A program made the translations under genes and the position numbers. Source: Clostridiales bacterium (GTDB taxonomy: Bacteria > Bacillota > Clostridia > Lachnospirales > Lachnospiraceae). Taken from it: DNA of 7,005 nt. Below are positions 6,524 to 7,005 of the stretch, piece after piece. The stretch covers positions 1-7,005 of the forward strand of contig JAJBVF010000152.1 of the NCBI GenBank assembly GCA_020859965.1, given 5' to 3'. The notes under the pieces were generated by a model. The model did not search any database. It was not told the origin of the DNA and saw only the letters and a list, made by a program, of their open reading frames with translations. Numbering within the stretch: position 1 is the stretch's first letter; the number at the start of each line of letters is the position of its first letter.

Positions 6524-6600
6524 GTTGCTAATCCTCCTTTTTTTGTTTTCATAGTTATAAACAGGATAAACAAAACCGTTACAACTACACATCTATGCCG

Positions 6601-6622
6601 ACTCCGGCTCTCCTGCCGGAGT
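6601..6622. repeat. Perfect intercistronic hairpin after the ATPase gene
   Basis: ACTCCGGC (6601-6608) and GCCGGAGT (6615-6622) form a perfect 8-bp GC-rich stem with a 6-base loop, 14 bases after the ATPase stop codon. On the minus strand the T-run precedes the stem (GCTTTT) and no T-run follows, so it is not a classical intrinsic terminator. It could stabilise or separate the ATPase and binding-protein parts of a shared transcript. Confidence 0.6.
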
Positions 6623-6636
6623 AAAAGCATCTTACC

Positions 6637-7005
6637 TTAATTGATCTCCGCGACTCTGCAGCAGGAGACAAAGTGTCCTTTGGATACCTCTGTCAGCTTC
6701 TGCGGCTCACTGCATGCAGCGGTCGCATACGGGCATCTCGACGCAAACCGGCAACCCGGCTTCGGATTGATCGGCGATGTAATCTCGCCTTTCAGCTGGA
6801 TCCGCTGCATTGGATGATGTACGTCCGTAGTCGGGATCGCTGAAAGCAAAGCTTTCGTATATGGATGAAGATTGTGTGAAAACAGTTCCTCTGTGGAACA
6901 TTTCTCTACCAGCTGCCCCAGGTACATCACGCAGATATTATCCGAAATATGGCGCACAACAGACAGATCATGTGTAACAAACATATAAGCCATACCCATC
7001 TGATC
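6637..7005 (-). CDS. Oligopeptide/dipeptide ABC transporter ATPase, C-terminal part (cut by right edge)
   Basis: The last 122 residues of an OppF/DppF-type ATP-binding subunit, which powers import of peptides or similar solutes from the cytoplasmic face of the membrane. The frame is open to the edge, so the Walker A, Walker B and signature motifs lie outside. Visible are the H-loop (MFVTHDLSVV), the ICVMYLGQLVE strand, and the oligopeptide-transporter C-terminal extension with HPYTKALLSAIP. The extension ends in a Cys-rich segment (PGCRFASRCPYATAAC, then SCCR), typical of Opp/Dpp ATPases and thought to bind an Fe-S cluster or metal in some members. Whole subunits are usually around 320 residues, so about a third is present. 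The stop is TAA at 6637-6639. The neighbouring binding-protein gene on the same strand supports one transporter; the permeases and partner ATPase should lie beyond 7005. OppF rather than OppD is likely but not proven from this part. Confidence 0.93.
   Translation of the reverse strand, partial: DQMGMAYMFVTHDLSVVRHISDNICVMYLGQLVEKCSTEELFSHNLHPYTKALLSAIPTTDVHHPMQRIQLKGEITSPINPKPGCRFASRCPYATAACSEPQKLTEVSKGHFVSCCRVAEIN

Noticed and set aside
6554..6584. Possible promoter for the solute-binding protein gene (TTGTAA and TATAAC on the minus strand)
   Set aside because: The spacing is 19 bases and both boxes are imperfect. The region is AT-rich, so a chance match is likely.

Overview
The window is a single-direction gene block. 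Every gene I can support is read from the minus strand, so transcription runs from position 7005 towards position 1. Strong Bacillus/Clostridium-type Shine-Dalgarno sites (AGGAGG or AGAAAGGAG), an Opp/Dpp-type peptide transporter and the style of the hydrolases suggest a Firmicute, most likely a clostridial gut-type bacterium such as a Lachnospiraceae member. That placement is inference. No RNA gene, insertion sequence, phage gene or CRISPR array is visible.

In order of transcription: (1) 7005-6637, the C-terminal end of an OppF/DppF-type ABC transporter ATPase, cut by the window edge. (2) A 113-bp gap holding a perfect 8-bp hairpin (6601-6622). (3) 6523-4892, a family 5 extracytoplasmic solute-binding protein that has a signal peptide but no convincing lipobox. 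(4) A 130-bp gap holding a small hairpin and a strong terminator-like hairpin (4780-4819), which ends only 8 bases before the next ribosome binding site. (5) 4761-3580, a cytoplasmic alpha/beta-hydrolase esterase with an Ig-like N-terminal domain. (6) 3539-2694, a metallo-beta-lactamase (MBL) fold hydrolase with a complete metal-ligand set. (7) 2620-2012, a one-pass membrane protein with a bacterial PH-like domain. (8) 1985-1323, a four-pass membrane protein of unknown function. (9) 1299-403, a second MBL-fold protein, paralogous to the first but with Gln in place of the last metal-binding His. (10) 312-1, the N-terminal 104 residues of an amidohydrolase-2 family protein that runs off the left edge and lacks the usual HxH metal motif.

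Gaps from gene 5 to gene 9 are short (about 20 to 75 bp), so genes 5-9 are very probably one operon, continuing into gene 10 after 90 bp. The simplest reading is an uptake-and-degradation locus. The transporter brings in a peptide-like or small organic solute, and a set of intracellular hydrolases (esterase, two MBL proteins, amidohydrolase) opens ester, lactone or amide bonds. The PH-like/four-pass membrane pair sits in the middle without an obvious catalytic role. The substrate cannot be read from the sequence. The least ordinary points are two relatives of metal-dependent hydrolases that lack canonical metal ligands, the unexplained membrane pair between the MBL paralogues, and the hairpin that seems to gate the hydrolase genes from the transporter genes.
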